A DNA stretch of 64,000 nucleotides from Neisseriaceae bacterium PsAf (lineage in GTDB: Bacteria; Pseudomonadota; Gammaproteobacteria; Burkholderiales; Neisseriaceae). The translations under genes were made by a program, and so were the position numbers. Below, in pieces: positions 1 through 8,876 of the stretch. Each line of letters starts with the position of its first letter. Positions within the stretch are counted from its first letter, which is position 1. Location: positions 59,614 to 123,613 of the forward strand of contig WNLJ01000012.1 of the NCBI GenBank assembly GCA_017114885.1, read 5' to 3'. The notes under the pieces were generated by a model that was not told the origin of the DNA, did no database searches, and worked only from the letters and a program-made list of their open reading frames with translations.

Positions 1-443
1 AAACCCACAGATTTTATTTTGGGCGTAGTAAGCTCTCTGACTACTGGATTTTTATCTTCTAAATTAATAATAGATTTAATCGCAATATAATAAACAAATA
101 AAATAAATAAAACTTGTAAGTAGTCACTAGGAATATAAGGACTAATCAAAGCACCCAATGCAGTGCCTAGTATAATAGGGATAACCATTTTTTTGACAAT
201 GTTCCAATTAACATTACCGTTCCGATTATGTGCCATAGCACTTGAAATAACGGTTAATACCATAACAGCAAAAGAGGTCCCGATAGCCATTTGTTGTAAA
301 TATTCAATATCACCAAAATTACTTCTCAGCATATAGACTATGATAGGAATGGTTAGCAAGCCACCTCCTATACCTAGTAATCCTGATAAAAATCCCGCAA
401 TGCTGGCAATAGGGATAATGAGTAAAAAGTGTTGTAAATCCAT
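1..443 (-). CDS. TauE/SafE (DUF81) family membrane transporter, 3' end cut by window edge
   Basis: Translation of the complement from an ATG at 443 gives a hydrophobic protein that runs off the left edge of the window. Its N-terminus has the glycine-rich first helix typical of TauE/SafE permeases (motif SGLLGIGGGLLTIPI, residues about 18-32), followed by two more membrane segments. Members of this family export sulfite, sulfoacetate or related anions across the inner membrane; the substrate cannot be told here. The start lies 7 bases after the stop of the upstream membrane-protein gene on the same strand, so the two are probably co-transcribed. About 147 residues are visible of a usual 250-260. 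Confidence 0.8.
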   Translation of the reverse strand, partial: MDLQHFLLIIPIASIAGFLSGLLGIGGGLLTIPIIVYMLRSNFGDIEYLQQMAIGTSFAVMVLTVISSAMAHNRNGNVNWNIVKKMVIPIILGTALGALISPYIPSDYLQVLFILFVYYIAIKSIINLEDKNPVVRELTTPKIKSVG

Positions 444-450
444 AATATTT

Positions 451-993
451 TTAGTTTTCCGTGTTTGATTTTTCTGGAATATTGATTTCTAAAATGTGTT
501 CTAATTCTTTGATGTGAATATTTAAATATTTTGCAGAGAGAACAATATTGCAATAAGAACTATTCTTATCAAGTGATTTTGTTGGATACATTATTTCATA
601 TTTACTTACTTTATTGATTGGAAGCACTAATTCAGTTTCAAAAATAAATTTATCAAATTTAATAATGGAATGCATCAACTGAATATCATCCCATTTAATT
701 TGGAAATTAGGAGAAAGAGTGGAGTGCAGAAATAACCCATCTGCATTAATCAGTAAATAATTATTTTTCGCTTGAATAATCACACGCAAGGCTTGAAAAA
801 AATGATAAAAGCAAATAGCAATAATCATTAAGCCAATGGCAATAATAGTCATGTTGTAATAGTAGTTTTCTAGAGTCGGGTTGAGAAATAAAATACAAGC
901 TAAAATTAAAATAATAAAAGCTTTAATTAAACCGATTAAAATTTTTGGAATGCTATTGTATATGATAATTTCTTCTAATGGAGTATTAGGCAT
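451..993 (-). CDS. Small membrane protein with two N-terminal helices (STM3941-like)
   Basis: A 180-residue protein. Two hydrophobic helices at about residues 15-37 and 46-68 are followed by a soluble domain of about 110 residues with alternating beta-type hydrophobics and a conserved-looking IKWDDI segment. This layout (two helices, then a PH-like cytoplasmic domain) resembles the STM3941/YcxB-like group of unknown function. I do not recognise a specific function. No clear Shine-Dalgarno precedes the ATG. It sits between a Nudix hydrolase gene and the TauE-like gene, all on the minus strand with short gaps, so it is likely in their operon. Confidence 0.6.
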   Translation of the reverse strand: MPNTPLEEIIIYNSIPKILIGLIKAFIILILACILFLNPTLENYYYNMTIIAIGLMIIAICFYHFFQALRVIIQAKNNYLLINADGLFLHSTLSPNFQIKWDDIQLMHSIIKFDKFIFETELVLPINKVSKYEIMYPTKSLDKNSSYCNIVLSAKYLNIHIKELEHILEINIPEKSNTEN

Positions 994-1015
994 AAGTATA
1001 TATAGGGAATTAAAA

Positions 1016-1552
1016 TTATTTTTCAGATAGCCAGTAATTTAATGCAATTAGAGTTTTGGCATCTTTGATTTGCATCTCGCTAATCGCCTGTCTTACTTCA
1101 TCTTTAGTGAGTAAAACGGTTTCCAATATTTCATCTGGATCTGGATCTAGCTGACTATTTTTTTCTACATCATGTGCTCGATACAAATACATTTTTTCGT
1201 CACAAAAACCAGGAGCACTATAAAAGCTTTGTAGTAAAGTAACACTTTTTGCTGTATAGGGTGTTTCCTCAGCTAATTCTCGCATAGCGCAATTAGCAGG
1301 ATCTTCGCCTTCAATATCTAATTTTCCAGCGGGGACTTCTAACAAGGCTTCACCAACAGCATATCGAAATTGTTTAACTAAAATGACTTTATCTTCTTTA
1401 GTAATCGCTAGAATACAAGTAGCACCAGGATGATTAATCACCACTCTATAGCTGTTATTGCCATTTGGTAGTTGGATTTTGTCTCGAGAAATCGTCACGA
1501 AGCTACTTTCATAAATGAGTTCACTTGATATTTTTTTTTCAGTTAGATCCAT
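1016..1552 (-). CDS. Nudix hydrolase, ADP-ribose pyrophosphatase-like (NudF type)
   Basis: A 178-residue cytoplasmic hydrolase, probably cleaving ADP-ribose or a related nucleoside diphosphate sugar. The N-terminal half carries the ADPRase-type strands (VVINHPGATCILAIT) and the Nudix box lies around residues 75-100 with RELAEET. The box departs from GX5EX7REUXEEXGU in two ways: one extra residue between the first Gly and Glu (GKLDIEGE), and Pro in place of the last Gly (EETPY). The metal-binding Glu residues are all present. I chose the ATG at 1552 because an AAGGAG sits six to seven bases before it; an ATG seven codons upstream has no ribosome site. Confidence 0.8.
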   Translation of the reverse strand: MDLTEKKISSELIYESSFVTISRDKIQLPNGNNSYRVVINHPGATCILAITKEDKVILVKQFRYAVGEALLEVPAGKLDIEGEDPANCAMRELAEETPYTAKSVTLLQSFYSAPGFCDEKMYLYRAHDVEKNSQLDPDPDEILETVLLTKDEVRQAISEMQIKDAKTLIALNYWLSEK

Positions 1553-1744
1553 GATGTCTCCTTGCGAATACAAAGCGTTATTATAGTTTATTTTGGCATG
1601 AAAAAATAGGATGATTAATCAAGCACAAAAAAATTGAACAAAATATCAAAAATAATATCTTAATTATTATCTTCTAGTATTTTTAAATAAAAGTATAGAT
1701 GATTCCAATTGTGGAGATTTTAATATTCTTAGAAGGAGAATAAA

Positions 1745-2521
1745 GTGAAATTTAAAAATTGTAGAGTGGCTTTAATGTTAATATCCTCTTTTATTTTATC
1801 AGCATGTTATTCAGGTGATAGCAATGAAAAGCCGGTAATGAATAAAAGAGATAATAATCAAAACTACAATGTTGTGAACTTATCTCAGTCGGCGAGTAAA
1901 GTGATTGAAAGTGATACTTTAGAGGTGGTTTTTTCTATCAATAGTAAAAATAAAAATCGTCAAATAGCCATGAATGAAGTCACTGAAAGACTTAATTTGG
2001 TGATGAAAGAAATCAAAGCTAATTCTTCTTTTGAGGCTCAATTATTAAATCGCAATGGAAGAGAAGTATCAGAAAATATAAATGCTCAAAGAGATGATAA
2101 GGGTAATCCTGTTTATACTCAAGTTTGGGAAGAAAATGTAAGTGTATTGGTTAAAAGTAAAGATTTTCAAGCCATGAATGTATTGATTTCAAAAATTCAA
2201 GAGGCCGCGAGTATCAACAGCATGTCTTTTACAGTTTCAAAAGAGAAAATTAATACTTTGCAAGATGAATTAACCAGAGAAGGGATTCGTAGATTTAATG
2301 AAAAAGCTAATTTAATAAGCCAAGAATTTGGTGGTAAAGGATATAAAATAGTGTCGGTCAATATAGGTAATGTAGATGCGCCTCCTTATCCAGTGCCTTA
2401 TGCTAATTTTAGAGCAGAATCAGCGATGATGGCTAAATCAGCTCCAGTTGTATCTGATAGTTTACCAGGAGAAAAAACCATTAACCTATCTATTAGTGGT
2501 TCAATTGAATTGGTACGATAA
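1745..2521 (+). CDS. SIMPL domain (DUF541, YggE-like) lipoprotein
   Basis: A 258-residue predicted lipoprotein that begins with GTG, preceded by AGAAGGAG at the right distance. The signal peptide ends in the lipobox LSAC (Cys about residue 21). The remainder matches the SIMPL/YggE pattern: an N-terminal strand with NLSQSASKVIESDTLEVVFS, a helix-rich centre with NEVTERLNLVMKEIK, a second repeat with DELTREGIRRFNEKANLI, and a C-terminal ISGSIELV. Members are periplasmic or envelope proteins of uncertain biochemical role, some linked to oxidative stress. It stands alone, with a hairpin terminator behind it. Confidence 0.75.
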   Translation: MKFKNCRVALMLISSFILSACYSGDSNEKPVMNKRDNNQNYNVVNLSQSASKVIESDTLEVVFSINSKNKNRQIAMNEVTERLNLVMKEIKANSSFEAQLLNRNGREVSENINAQRDDKGNPVYTQVWEENVSVLVKSKDFQAMNVLISKIQEAASINSMSFTVSKEKINTLQDELTREGIRRFNEKANLISQEFGGKGYKIVSVNIGNVDAPPYPVPYANFRAESAMMAKSAPVVSDSLPGEKTINLSISGSIELVR

Positions 2522-2536
2522 GAAAAATAAAAAATT

Positions 2537-2592
2537 AATCAATCAAGGTATTTACAACAAAGTATTGTTAAGTAATCTTGATTGATTTTTTA
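2537..2592 (+). terminator. Rho-independent terminator after the SIMPL lipoprotein
   Basis: AATCAATCAAG at 2537-2547 pairs perfectly with CTTGATTGATT at 2577-2587 and is followed by a T run. The loop is long (29 nt) and has a short internal inverted repeat. Confidence 0.65.
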
Positions 2593-2697
2593 TGCGCATC
2601 TAAAAAATAAATACTAAGAATATAACAAAAATGATAATATTCTGTCTGCTTAATCAACTAAAGTTATTATAGTTACCTTTTTTAAGGAATATTAATC

Positions 2698-3456
2698 ATG
2701 AATAAAAATGAAGTAAGTATTGAAAATTGGCCTTATACGCAATGGATGGCGCATAGGGGGGCTGGGAAAATAGCTCCTGAAAATACTTTAAAAGCTTTCA
2801 AGGTAGGGTATGATTTTGGTTTTCGAGGTGTTGAATTTGATGTAAAAATTACAAAAGATAATCAATCTGTCGTTATTCATGATAATGATCTAAAAAGAGT
2901 AGCTGGGATTGGTACACAAGTAAAAGATTTATTGTTAGAAGAAATAATGCATATTGATGCAGGTGTTGGTTACCCGCAATATCAACCTGCTTATGTCCCA
3001 AGTTTTAAAGCAATTGCCGATTTTTGTGTGTGTAATAACATAGGCAGTAATGTTGAAATAAAACCTTGCTCTGGCAGAGAAATAGAAACGGCAGAAATAG
3101 TAGCTAATGATGCGATTAAGTTTTGGCAAAATAGTACTATTCCTCCGTTATTTTCTTCTTTTTCTTTAGACGCCTTGCAGGTGGTACAAAAAATATACCC
3201 AGATAGTTTAAGAGGTTTATTAATTGAAGATTGGTCAGAAGATGATGAAGAAATTATTAGTCAATTAAAAATGTTAGAATGCGTTTCGTTACATGCTCAA
3301 GGAAAAGATTTAACAAAATCTAGAGTTGTCCGTATAAAAAAAGAAGGATATGCAGTATTGGCTTGGACAGTTAATGATTTAAATAGGGCAAAAGAACTAA
3401 TATCTTGGGGAGTTGATGGCATCATTACTGATTTAGTTGACCAAGTTTTTAAATAA
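2698..3456 (+). CDS. ugpQ: Cytoplasmic glycerophosphodiester phosphodiesterase (UgpQ-like)
   Basis: A 252-residue GDPD-family enzyme that hydrolyses glycerophosphodiesters such as glycerophosphocholine to sn-glycerol-3-phosphate plus the alcohol. Catalytic motifs are present: HRGAGKIAPENT near residues 19-30, VEFDVKITKD near 46-55 and the second histidine in VIHDNDLKR near 60-68. The C-terminus has WTVND and GVDGIITD, typical of the barrel end. There is no signal peptide, so it is cytoplasmic like UgpQ rather than periplasmic like GlpQ. It lies 84 bp upstream of ugpB in the same direction, which supports the UgpQ role: hydrolysing diesters that the Ugp importer brings in. Confidence 0.85.
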   Translation: MNKNEVSIENWPYTQWMAHRGAGKIAPENTLKAFKVGYDFGFRGVEFDVKITKDNQSVVIHDNDLKRVAGIGTQVKDLLLEEIMHIDAGVGYPQYQPAYVPSFKAIADFCVCNNIGSNVEIKPCSGREIETAEIVANDAIKFWQNSTIPPLFSSFSLDALQVVQKIYPDSLRGLLIEDWSEDDEEIISQLKMLECVSLHAQGKDLTKSRVVRIKKEGYAVLAWTVNDLNRAKELISWGVDGIITDLVDQVFK

Positions 3457-3540
3457 TTAATTATTAGGATAACTTCTTGTTGTACATAGTTTGTTATAAT
3501 CGAAAGGCATGAAATTAAAAAATATTAGAAAGGATATCAA

Positions 3541-4875
3541 ATGTTTTCCAGAAAAGTAAAGTTAGGTGTGTTTTTATTTTCTAGTTTAATAGCACTTTCT
3601 GCTTGTGGTAATGGCAAAGCAGCAGATAATGAAATTGTTTTCTGGCACTCTTTAAGTGGAGAGTTAGGCAATGAATTAAATGCTATTATTGCTGATTTTA
3701 ATCAAAAAAATCCAGACACTAAAGTAAAAGCTATTAATAAAGGAAGTTATGATGATGCGTTAAATGCAGGTATTGCAGCTGTCCGTTCCAATAATGCACC
3801 TGATATTTTGCAGGTTTTTGAAGTTGGTAACGCGACAATGATGTATTCTGGAAGTATTGTGAAACCTGTAAGTGAGTTAATGGATGAAGTTGGTACGCCA
3901 TTGGACTCATCTCAATTTGTTGGTGTGGTGGCTGCTTATTACTCAGATAATCAGGGGCGTTTGGTTTCTATGCCATTTAATAGTTCAACTTCTATCTTCT
4001 ACTATAACAAAGATGCGTTTAGGAAAGCAGGATTAAATCCTGACGATCCGCCAAAAACATTTGAAGAGGTTCAAACGATCGCTAAAAAATTGGTTTCCAA
4101 CAAAGACTCTGGTGTGAATTGTGGTGTAACCGTTACTTGGCCAGCATGGATTCTATTGGAAAATGGTTCAGCAAGAAATAATACACTTTATGCTAGCAAA
4201 AATAATGGATTTGGTGGCTTAGATGCACGCATTTCTTTTGATTCTCCATATTATGTTAGAATTTTAACTGATTTAGGTGAAATGTCTAAAGATAGGAGTT
4301 TTGTTTATGGAGGAAGAGGAGATAAACCAAATGAATTGTTCACAACAGGGCAATGTGCGATGTTGCTAGATACCTCTGGTAATTATTCCGATATTAAAGC
4401 AAATAGTAAATTTTCATTTGGGGTCGCTCAAATGCCATATTATGCATCTATTAAAGGAGCACCTCAAAATGGTATTATTGGAGGTGCCTCTTTGTGGGTA
4501 TTTAATGGGAAATCTGAAGCCAAATATCAAGGAATAGCTAAATTTTTAAATTATTTAGCTTCTCCAGAAGTTGCCGCGCGTTGGCATCAAAAAACTGGTT
4601 ATATCCCTATTACAAAAGCAGCTTATGAATTAACCAAAGAACAAGGTTATTATGCTACCAATCCAGATGCTGAAGTACCAATTCTACAATTAAACTCTAA
4701 TTCAAACGGTAAAAACCAAGGAATACGTTTGGGTAATTTACCTGCTATCAGAGATATTGAACAAGCTGAAATGGAAAAAGTATTTGATCATAAAGTAACA
4801 CCAGATGAAGCTTTAAAAAATATGCAAGAAAAAGCCAATAGAAAATTAGAGGAATTTGAAAAAAATCACCAATAA
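3541..4875 (+). CDS. ugpB: sn-glycerol-3-phosphate ABC transporter substrate-binding protein UgpB (lipoprotein form)
   Basis: A 444-residue family-1 solute-binding protein (MalE/UgpB fold). The mature part opens with NEIVFWHSLSGELGNEL, and later has MPFNSSTSIFYYNKDAF and a C-terminal ASPEVAARWHQKTGYIPIT, all characteristic of UgpB. It binds glycerol-3-phosphate or glycerophosphodiesters for the UgpAEC permease. Unlike E. coli UgpB, the signal peptide ends in a lipobox (LSAC, Cys about residue 22), so this copy should be lipid-anchored. A TATAAT hexamer at 3495-3500 is a probable -10 box, without a convincing -35. A strong stem-loop separates it from ugpA. Confidence 0.92.
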   Translation: MFSRKVKLGVFLFSSLIALSACGNGKAADNEIVFWHSLSGELGNELNAIIADFNQKNPDTKVKAINKGSYDDALNAGIAAVRSNNAPDILQVFEVGNATMMYSGSIVKPVSELMDEVGTPLDSSQFVGVVAAYYSDNQGRLVSMPFNSSTSIFYYNKDAFRKAGLNPDDPPKTFEEVQTIAKKLVSNKDSGVNCGVTVTWPAWILLENGSARNNTLYASKNNGFGGLDARISFDSPYYVRILTDLGEMSKDRSFVYGGRGDKPNELFTTGQCAMLLDTSGNYSDIKANSKFSFGVAQMPYYASIKGAPQNGIIGGASLWVFNGKSEAKYQGIAKFLNYLASPEVAARWHQKTGYIPITKAAYELTKEQGYYATNPDAEVPILQLNSNSNGKNQGIRLGNLPAIRDIEQAEMEKVFDHKVTPDEALKNMQEKANRKLEEFEKNHQ

Positions 4876-4904
4876 TTTTAAAAATTATAGTAATATCATT
4901 GTGA

Positions 4905-4950
4905 TTCCTCGTAAATCAGGTGACTTTTGAGTCATTAAGTTTACGAGGAA
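4905..4950 (+). other. Intercistronic stem-loop between ugpB and ugpA
   Basis: TTCCTCGTAAA at 4905-4915 pairs perfectly with TTTACGAGGAA at 4940-4950, and an inner TGAC/GTCA pair (4921-4924, 4931-4934) extends it. No T run follows, so it does not look like an intrinsic terminator. Such hairpins between a binding-protein gene and its permease genes usually protect the upstream mRNA and keep the binding protein in excess. Confidence 0.7.
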
Positions 4951-4995
4951 GTTCTGTTAAAATTTATTAAAATAAATAAGAGAATTTATTAATTA

Positions 4996-5880
4996 ATGCA
5001 AGAAAAAACAGTTTTTAATCATAAACTACTTCCTTATTTACTGATACTTCCTCAACTGGTTATTGTTCTGGTATTTTTCTTTTTGCCAGCAGGACAAAGT
5101 ATTTGGAGTTCTTTTTTTATAACCGATAATTTTGGTCAAAATCCAATATTTGTGGGATTGGATAACTACCTCGCTCTATTTTCAGATGAGTCTTATTATA
5201 AATCCATGGGCGTCACGGTTATTTTTTCAAGTTTAGTTACTTTTATTGGTTTAGGTGTGGCATTACTATTGGCTTTAATGGCAGATAGAGTTTTAAAAGG
5301 AAAATTATTTTATCGTACTTTTTTAATTATTCCTTATGCTATTGCGCCAGCGGTTGTTGGGACCTTAATGAATTTCATTTTTTCGCCATCGGTAGGTATT
5401 TTGGCTTTTGTACTAAGAGATTATTTTGGCATCGCTTGGAACCCACTACTTAATTCGACTCATGCCTTAATTTTAGTGACTCTTTCAGCTGTTTGGATTC
5501 AGGTATCCTATAATTTTTTATTTTTTTTAGCAGGTCTGCAATCTATTCCTGATTCTGTGATAGAAGCTTCAGCAATTGACGGTGCAGGTCCTTGGAGAAG
5601 ATTTAAGGATATTATTATTCCTTTGCTAGCACCAACAACATTCTTTTTATTGATTATGAACATTATTTATGCATTTTTTGAAACCTTCCCTATTATAGAT
5701 ATGACCACTCAAGGGGGGGCTGGGAATGCGACTAATATTTTGGTTTATCGAGTATATAAAACGGCCTTTCAAGAAAATAATTATGGTTCGTCTGGTGCTC
5801 AGTCCGTGATTTTAATGTTAATTATTATTGCATTAACGTTTATACAGTTTAAATATATAGAGAAGAAAATCCACTATTAA
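4996..5880 (+). CDS. ugpA: Glycerol-3-phosphate ABC transporter permease UgpA
   Basis: A 294-residue inner-membrane permease with six hydrophobic helices. The cytoplasmic EAA loop is visible at about residues 193-212 (EASAIDGAGPWRRFKDIIIP), where the ATPase UgpC docks. The N-terminal LPYLLILPQLVIVLVFF and WSSFF are typical of MalF/UgpA-type permeases. It forms a heterodimer with UgpE. Only weak purine-rich sequence precedes the ATG. It lies 120 bp after ugpB, beyond a stem-loop, and 12 bp before ugpE. Confidence 0.9.
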   Translation: MQEKTVFNHKLLPYLLILPQLVIVLVFFFLPAGQSIWSSFFITDNFGQNPIFVGLDNYLALFSDESYYKSMGVTVIFSSLVTFIGLGVALLLALMADRVLKGKLFYRTFLIIPYAIAPAVVGTLMNFIFSPSVGILAFVLRDYFGIAWNPLLNSTHALILVTLSAVWIQVSYNFLFFLAGLQSIPDSVIEASAIDGAGPWRRFKDIIIPLLAPTTFFLLIMNIIYAFFETFPIIDMTTQGGAGNATNILVYRVYKTAFQENNYGSSGAQSVILMLIIIALTFIQFKYIEKKIHY

Positions 5881-5892
5881 AATGGAACAATT

Positions 5893-6735
5893 ATGGTAGA
5901 AAATCGTCCTGGTTTTAATATTTTAAGTCATATTATTTTGATTCTTGGAGTTATTGTTATTGTATTTCCTATTTATGTGGCCTTTATTGCTTCTACACAA
6001 GCATCTATAGATATTAAAGATGCACCAATGTCTTTGTTACCAGGTAGCAGCATGTGGCAAAATTACAGTACTGCTTTTACAGAAGGTGCTGTTGGTGGAG
6101 CTTCTGTTAATAGAATGCTATGGGTTAGTTTTATTGTTGCCATGGGAATTGCTTTAGGAAAAATTATACTTTCATTGTTGGCAGCATTTGCGTTGGTTTA
6201 TTTTAGATTTCCCTTCAGAAAAACGTTTTTTGCCTTGATTTTTGTAACTTTAATGTTACCAGTGGAAGTTAGAATTTCACCTACTTATGACATTGTTACT
6301 AAGTTTCATCTTATCAATACCTATTCAGGAATTATTTTGCCACTGATTGCTTCGGTGACAGCTACTTTTTTATTCAGACAATTTTTTATGACGGTTCCTG
6401 ATGAATTAGTTGAAGCAGCGAGAGTAGATGGTGCAGGGCCGATGAGATTCTTTTTTGATATTTTAATTCCTCTTTCCAAAACAAGTATTGCGGCATTATT
6501 TGTCATTCAATTTACTTATGGATGGAATCAGTATTTATGGCCGTTATTGATGAAGACTGCAGAAGAAATGTCAACGATAGTGGTAGGGATTAAATCAATG
6601 ATAGGCACAACTGATAGTACTGTGGATTGGGGTATGGTAATGGCAACGACTATGATTGCTTTAGTTATTCCAACTATTGTGGTTTTAGTTTTACAAAAAT
6701 GGTTTGTTAAAGGTTTAGTAGATACGGAAAAATAA
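5893..6735 (+). CDS. ugpE: Glycerol-3-phosphate ABC transporter permease UgpE
   Basis: A 280-residue MalG/UgpE-type permease. The sequence [15 protein letters not shown] and the EAA loop [20 protein letters not shown] (about residues 176-195) are diagnostic, and the tail [11 protein letters not shown] resembles the conserved end of UgpE (KGLxxGAVK-like). Six membrane segments can be counted. It pairs with UgpA to form the channel. The stop is two bases before the ugpC start, so the genes are almost certainly translated from one message. Confidence 0.9.
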   Translation: MVENRPGFNILSHIILILGVIVIVFPIYVAFIASTQASIDIKDAPMSLLPGSSMWQNYSTAFTEGAVGGASVNRMLWVSFIVAMGIALGKIILSLLAAFALVYFRFPFRKTFFALIFVTLMLPVEVRISPTYDIVTKFHLINTYSGIILPLIASVTATFLFRQFFMTVPDELVEAARVDGAGPMRFFFDILIPLSKTSIAALFVIQFTYGWNQYLWPLLMKTAEEMSTIVVGIKSMIGTTDSTVDWGMVMATTMIALVIPTIVVLVLQKWFVKGLVDTEK

Positions 6736-6737
6736 AT

Positions 6738-7814
6738 ATGGCTAGCTTAGAGTTGATCGATGTACAAAAGAAATATCCAAATGGCTACGAGGCCATGCAA
6801 AATATCAATGTTAAAATTGAAGATGATGAATTTGTAGTAATCGTAGGTCCTTCTGGTTGTGGTAAATCAACTTTAATGAGAATGGTAGCAGGTCTTGAGG
6901 AAATTACTTCGGGTGAAGTAAAAATAGATGGACAGGTAGTGAATCAATTAGAACCTTCTCAAAGAGATATTTCCATGGTATTTCAAAACTATGCTCTTTA
7001 TCCTCATATGACAGTATTTGAAAATATGTCTTATGGTCTAAAAATAGCCAAAATGCCTAAGACCGAAATCAAACAACGTGTAGATGATATTGCCGAAATG
7101 CTGGGATTACAAGGATTATTAGACCGTAAACCAAAGCAACTTTCTGGTGGACAACGACAAAGAGTAGCTATGGGTAGAGCTATTGTGCGTAATCCTAAGA
7201 TTTTTTTATTTGATGAACCATTATCAAATTTAGATGCAAAACTTCGAGTGCAAATGCGTTTAGAAATTCAAAAACTTCACCGACAGTTAAAAGTAACCAG
7301 TCTTTATGTGACACATGACCAAGTTGAGGCCATGACTTTGGCAGATAGAATTATTGTTTTAAATAAAGGTAGAATAGAACAAATAGGAACACCTGATGAA
7401 ATATTCAATGAGCCAGCTTCTTATTTTGTGGCAGATTTTATGGGTTCGCCACCGATGAATTTATTCCCAGTAACGGTAAATGACTCGGGTGAATTAACTG
7501 GTCCTGACTATCAACTTAGATTAAATAGAGAAAATAAGCAAAAAGATATTTTAGGCAAAGAAGTTTATCTTGGCATTCGTCCCGAACATTTAGTTATAGA
7601 TAGTAATGGTTTACCAATGGAAATTGAAATGATTGAGTCGTTAGGATCTGAAAAACTATTTCATTTGGTTTTTAATGGTGAACGTTATGTTATGGGTCGG
7701 AAAATAAAAGATATTGATCATCATCATGAAGTAGGGGAGCAGGTTAAAGTTTGGGTCGATGATGAAAGTAATTTACGTTGGTTTTCAAAAGAAACAGGAC
7801 AGCGCATTTATTAG
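6738..7814 (+). CDS. ugpC: Glycerol-3-phosphate ABC transporter ATPase UgpC
   Basis: A 358-residue ABC ATPase of the MalK/UgpC class. Walker A is [10 protein letters not shown] (about residues 37-46), the signature is [16 protein letters not shown] (about 134-149), Walker B is [12 protein letters not shown] and the switch is THD. A C-terminal TOBE/regulatory domain follows ([20 protein letters not shown]). It energises the UgpA-UgpE channel from the cytoplasmic side. It begins two bases after ugpE; the metal exporter gene begins 23 bp downstream and may be in the same message. Confidence 0.92.
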   Translation: MASLELIDVQKKYPNGYEAMQNINVKIEDDEFVVIVGPSGCGKSTLMRMVAGLEEITSGEVKIDGQVVNQLEPSQRDISMVFQNYALYPHMTVFENMSYGLKIAKMPKTEIKQRVDDIAEMLGLQGLLDRKPKQLSGGQRQRVAMGRAIVRNPKIFLFDEPLSNLDAKLRVQMRLEIQKLHRQLKVTSLYVTHDQVEAMTLADRIIVLNKGRIEQIGTPDEIFNEPASYFVADFMGSPPMNLFPVTVNDSGELTGPDYQLRLNRENKQKDILGKEVYLGIRPEHLVIDSNGLPMEIEMIESLGSEKLFHLVFNGERYVMGRKIKDIDHHHEVGEQVKVWVDDESNLRWFSKETGQRIY

Positions 7815-7837
7815 AATTTAGAAAGTTAAATTGAATA

Positions 7838-8818
7838 ATGACTTCAAAACAAGACTCAAAGCAAATTGTTCAACATGATTTTGGTAATCACTCTATCTAC
7901 CAAGAGGAGAAGAAAACCAAATTAGTGACTATTATTACTCTGGTAACCATGGTAGCAGAAATTAGTGTTGGCATTTGGTCTGGTTCTATGGCCCTTTTGG
8001 CTGATGGCGTGCATATGGGAGGTCATGCTTTAGCATTAGGTTTGGCGACATTGGCTTATTATTTGACCAGGAAATACGCAGATGACAGAAGTTTTACCTG
8101 GGGCAGTGGTAAGATTAATGATTTGGTCGCTTATACCAGCTCCATATTTTTAATGGGTACCATTGTTTTTATCATGTGGGAATCTGTTAATCGTTTATTT
8201 AATCCTGTACAAATGCTCTATAAGGAAGCAGCAATTGTTGCTTTTATTGGTCTATTAGTAAACTTATTTTCGATATTTATATTGGTTCGTAATCCAGAAA
8301 ATGAACATCACCACCACTCTCATGGCAATCATAATCACCATTCGCATTCAGTAAATGAAAAGAATATTGATTTAAATAGTTATGATAATAATTTTAAAGC
8401 GGCAGTTATCCATGTGGCTGCAGATAGTGCAACTTCGGTAGCAGCTTTACTAGGTATTTTTGCAGCCTGGGCATGGGGGTGGAATTGGTTAGATCCTATG
8501 ATTGGTTTAATAGCCTCGGTAGTGATTCTTAAATGGAGTGTTGGGCTATTAAAAAGTTCAGGTTCTGTTTTGTTGGATAAAGAAAGTGATGCAGATATAA
8601 AAAGTCAGGTGATAGATAGTATTAAAGTAGTTAATCCACAGGCAGATATTATGGATCTTCATATTTGGTCTGTTGGTCCTAGATCATTTGTTGTAGTCGC
8701 TATTATAGGCTCTTCAATCGAGGAAGATTCAAGTAATAGATACCGAACTGCCTTGGAAAGAATAGAAGGGGTGTATCACCCAGTTATTGAAATTCAACCG
8801 TTATCACCAAGCATATAA
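7838..8818 (+). CDS. dmeF: Cation diffusion facilitator, DmeF-like divalent metal exporter
   Basis: A 326-residue CDF exporter that should pump Co(II), Ni(II) or Zn(II) out of the cytoplasm in exchange for protons. Six helices are visible. Helix 2 carries the DmeF-type site LADGVHMGGHALALG, with His where zinc-type CDF proteins usually have Asp; helix 5 carries HVAADS (the HxxxD site). A His-rich cytoplasmic loop between helices 4 and 5 (about residues 159-172: HHHHSHGNHNHHSH) is a metal-binding segment. The C-terminal domain (DIMDLHIWSVGP) is the usual dimerisation fold. Substrate choice is inferred from family resemblance only. Confidence 0.82.
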   Translation: MTSKQDSKQIVQHDFGNHSIYQEEKKTKLVTIITLVTMVAEISVGIWSGSMALLADGVHMGGHALALGLATLAYYLTRKYADDRSFTWGSGKINDLVAYTSSIFLMGTIVFIMWESVNRLFNPVQMLYKEAAIVAFIGLLVNLFSIFILVRNPENEHHHHSHGNHNHHSHSVNEKNIDLNSYDNNFKAAVIHVAADSATSVAALLGIFAAWAWGWNWLDPMIGLIASVVILKWSVGLLKSSGSVLLDKESDADIKSQVIDSIKVVNPQADIMDLHIWSVGPRSFVVVAIIGSSIEEDSSNRYRTALERIEGVYHPVIEIQPLSPSI

Positions 8819-8845
8819 TTTCAGATAAAGAATACAAATCAAGTC

Positions 8846-8876
8846 AATAGAATAAGACCAAAGGTCTTATTCTATT
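8846..8876. terminator. Bidirectional terminator with 14-bp perfect stem and AAA loop
   Basis: Bases 8846-8859 pair perfectly with 8863-8876 (core GAATAAGACC / GGTCTTATTC) around a three-base loop. It ends the dmeF message on the plus strand and overlaps the last codons and stop of typA on the minus strand. Both sides have A/T-rich flanks. Confidence 0.8.
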
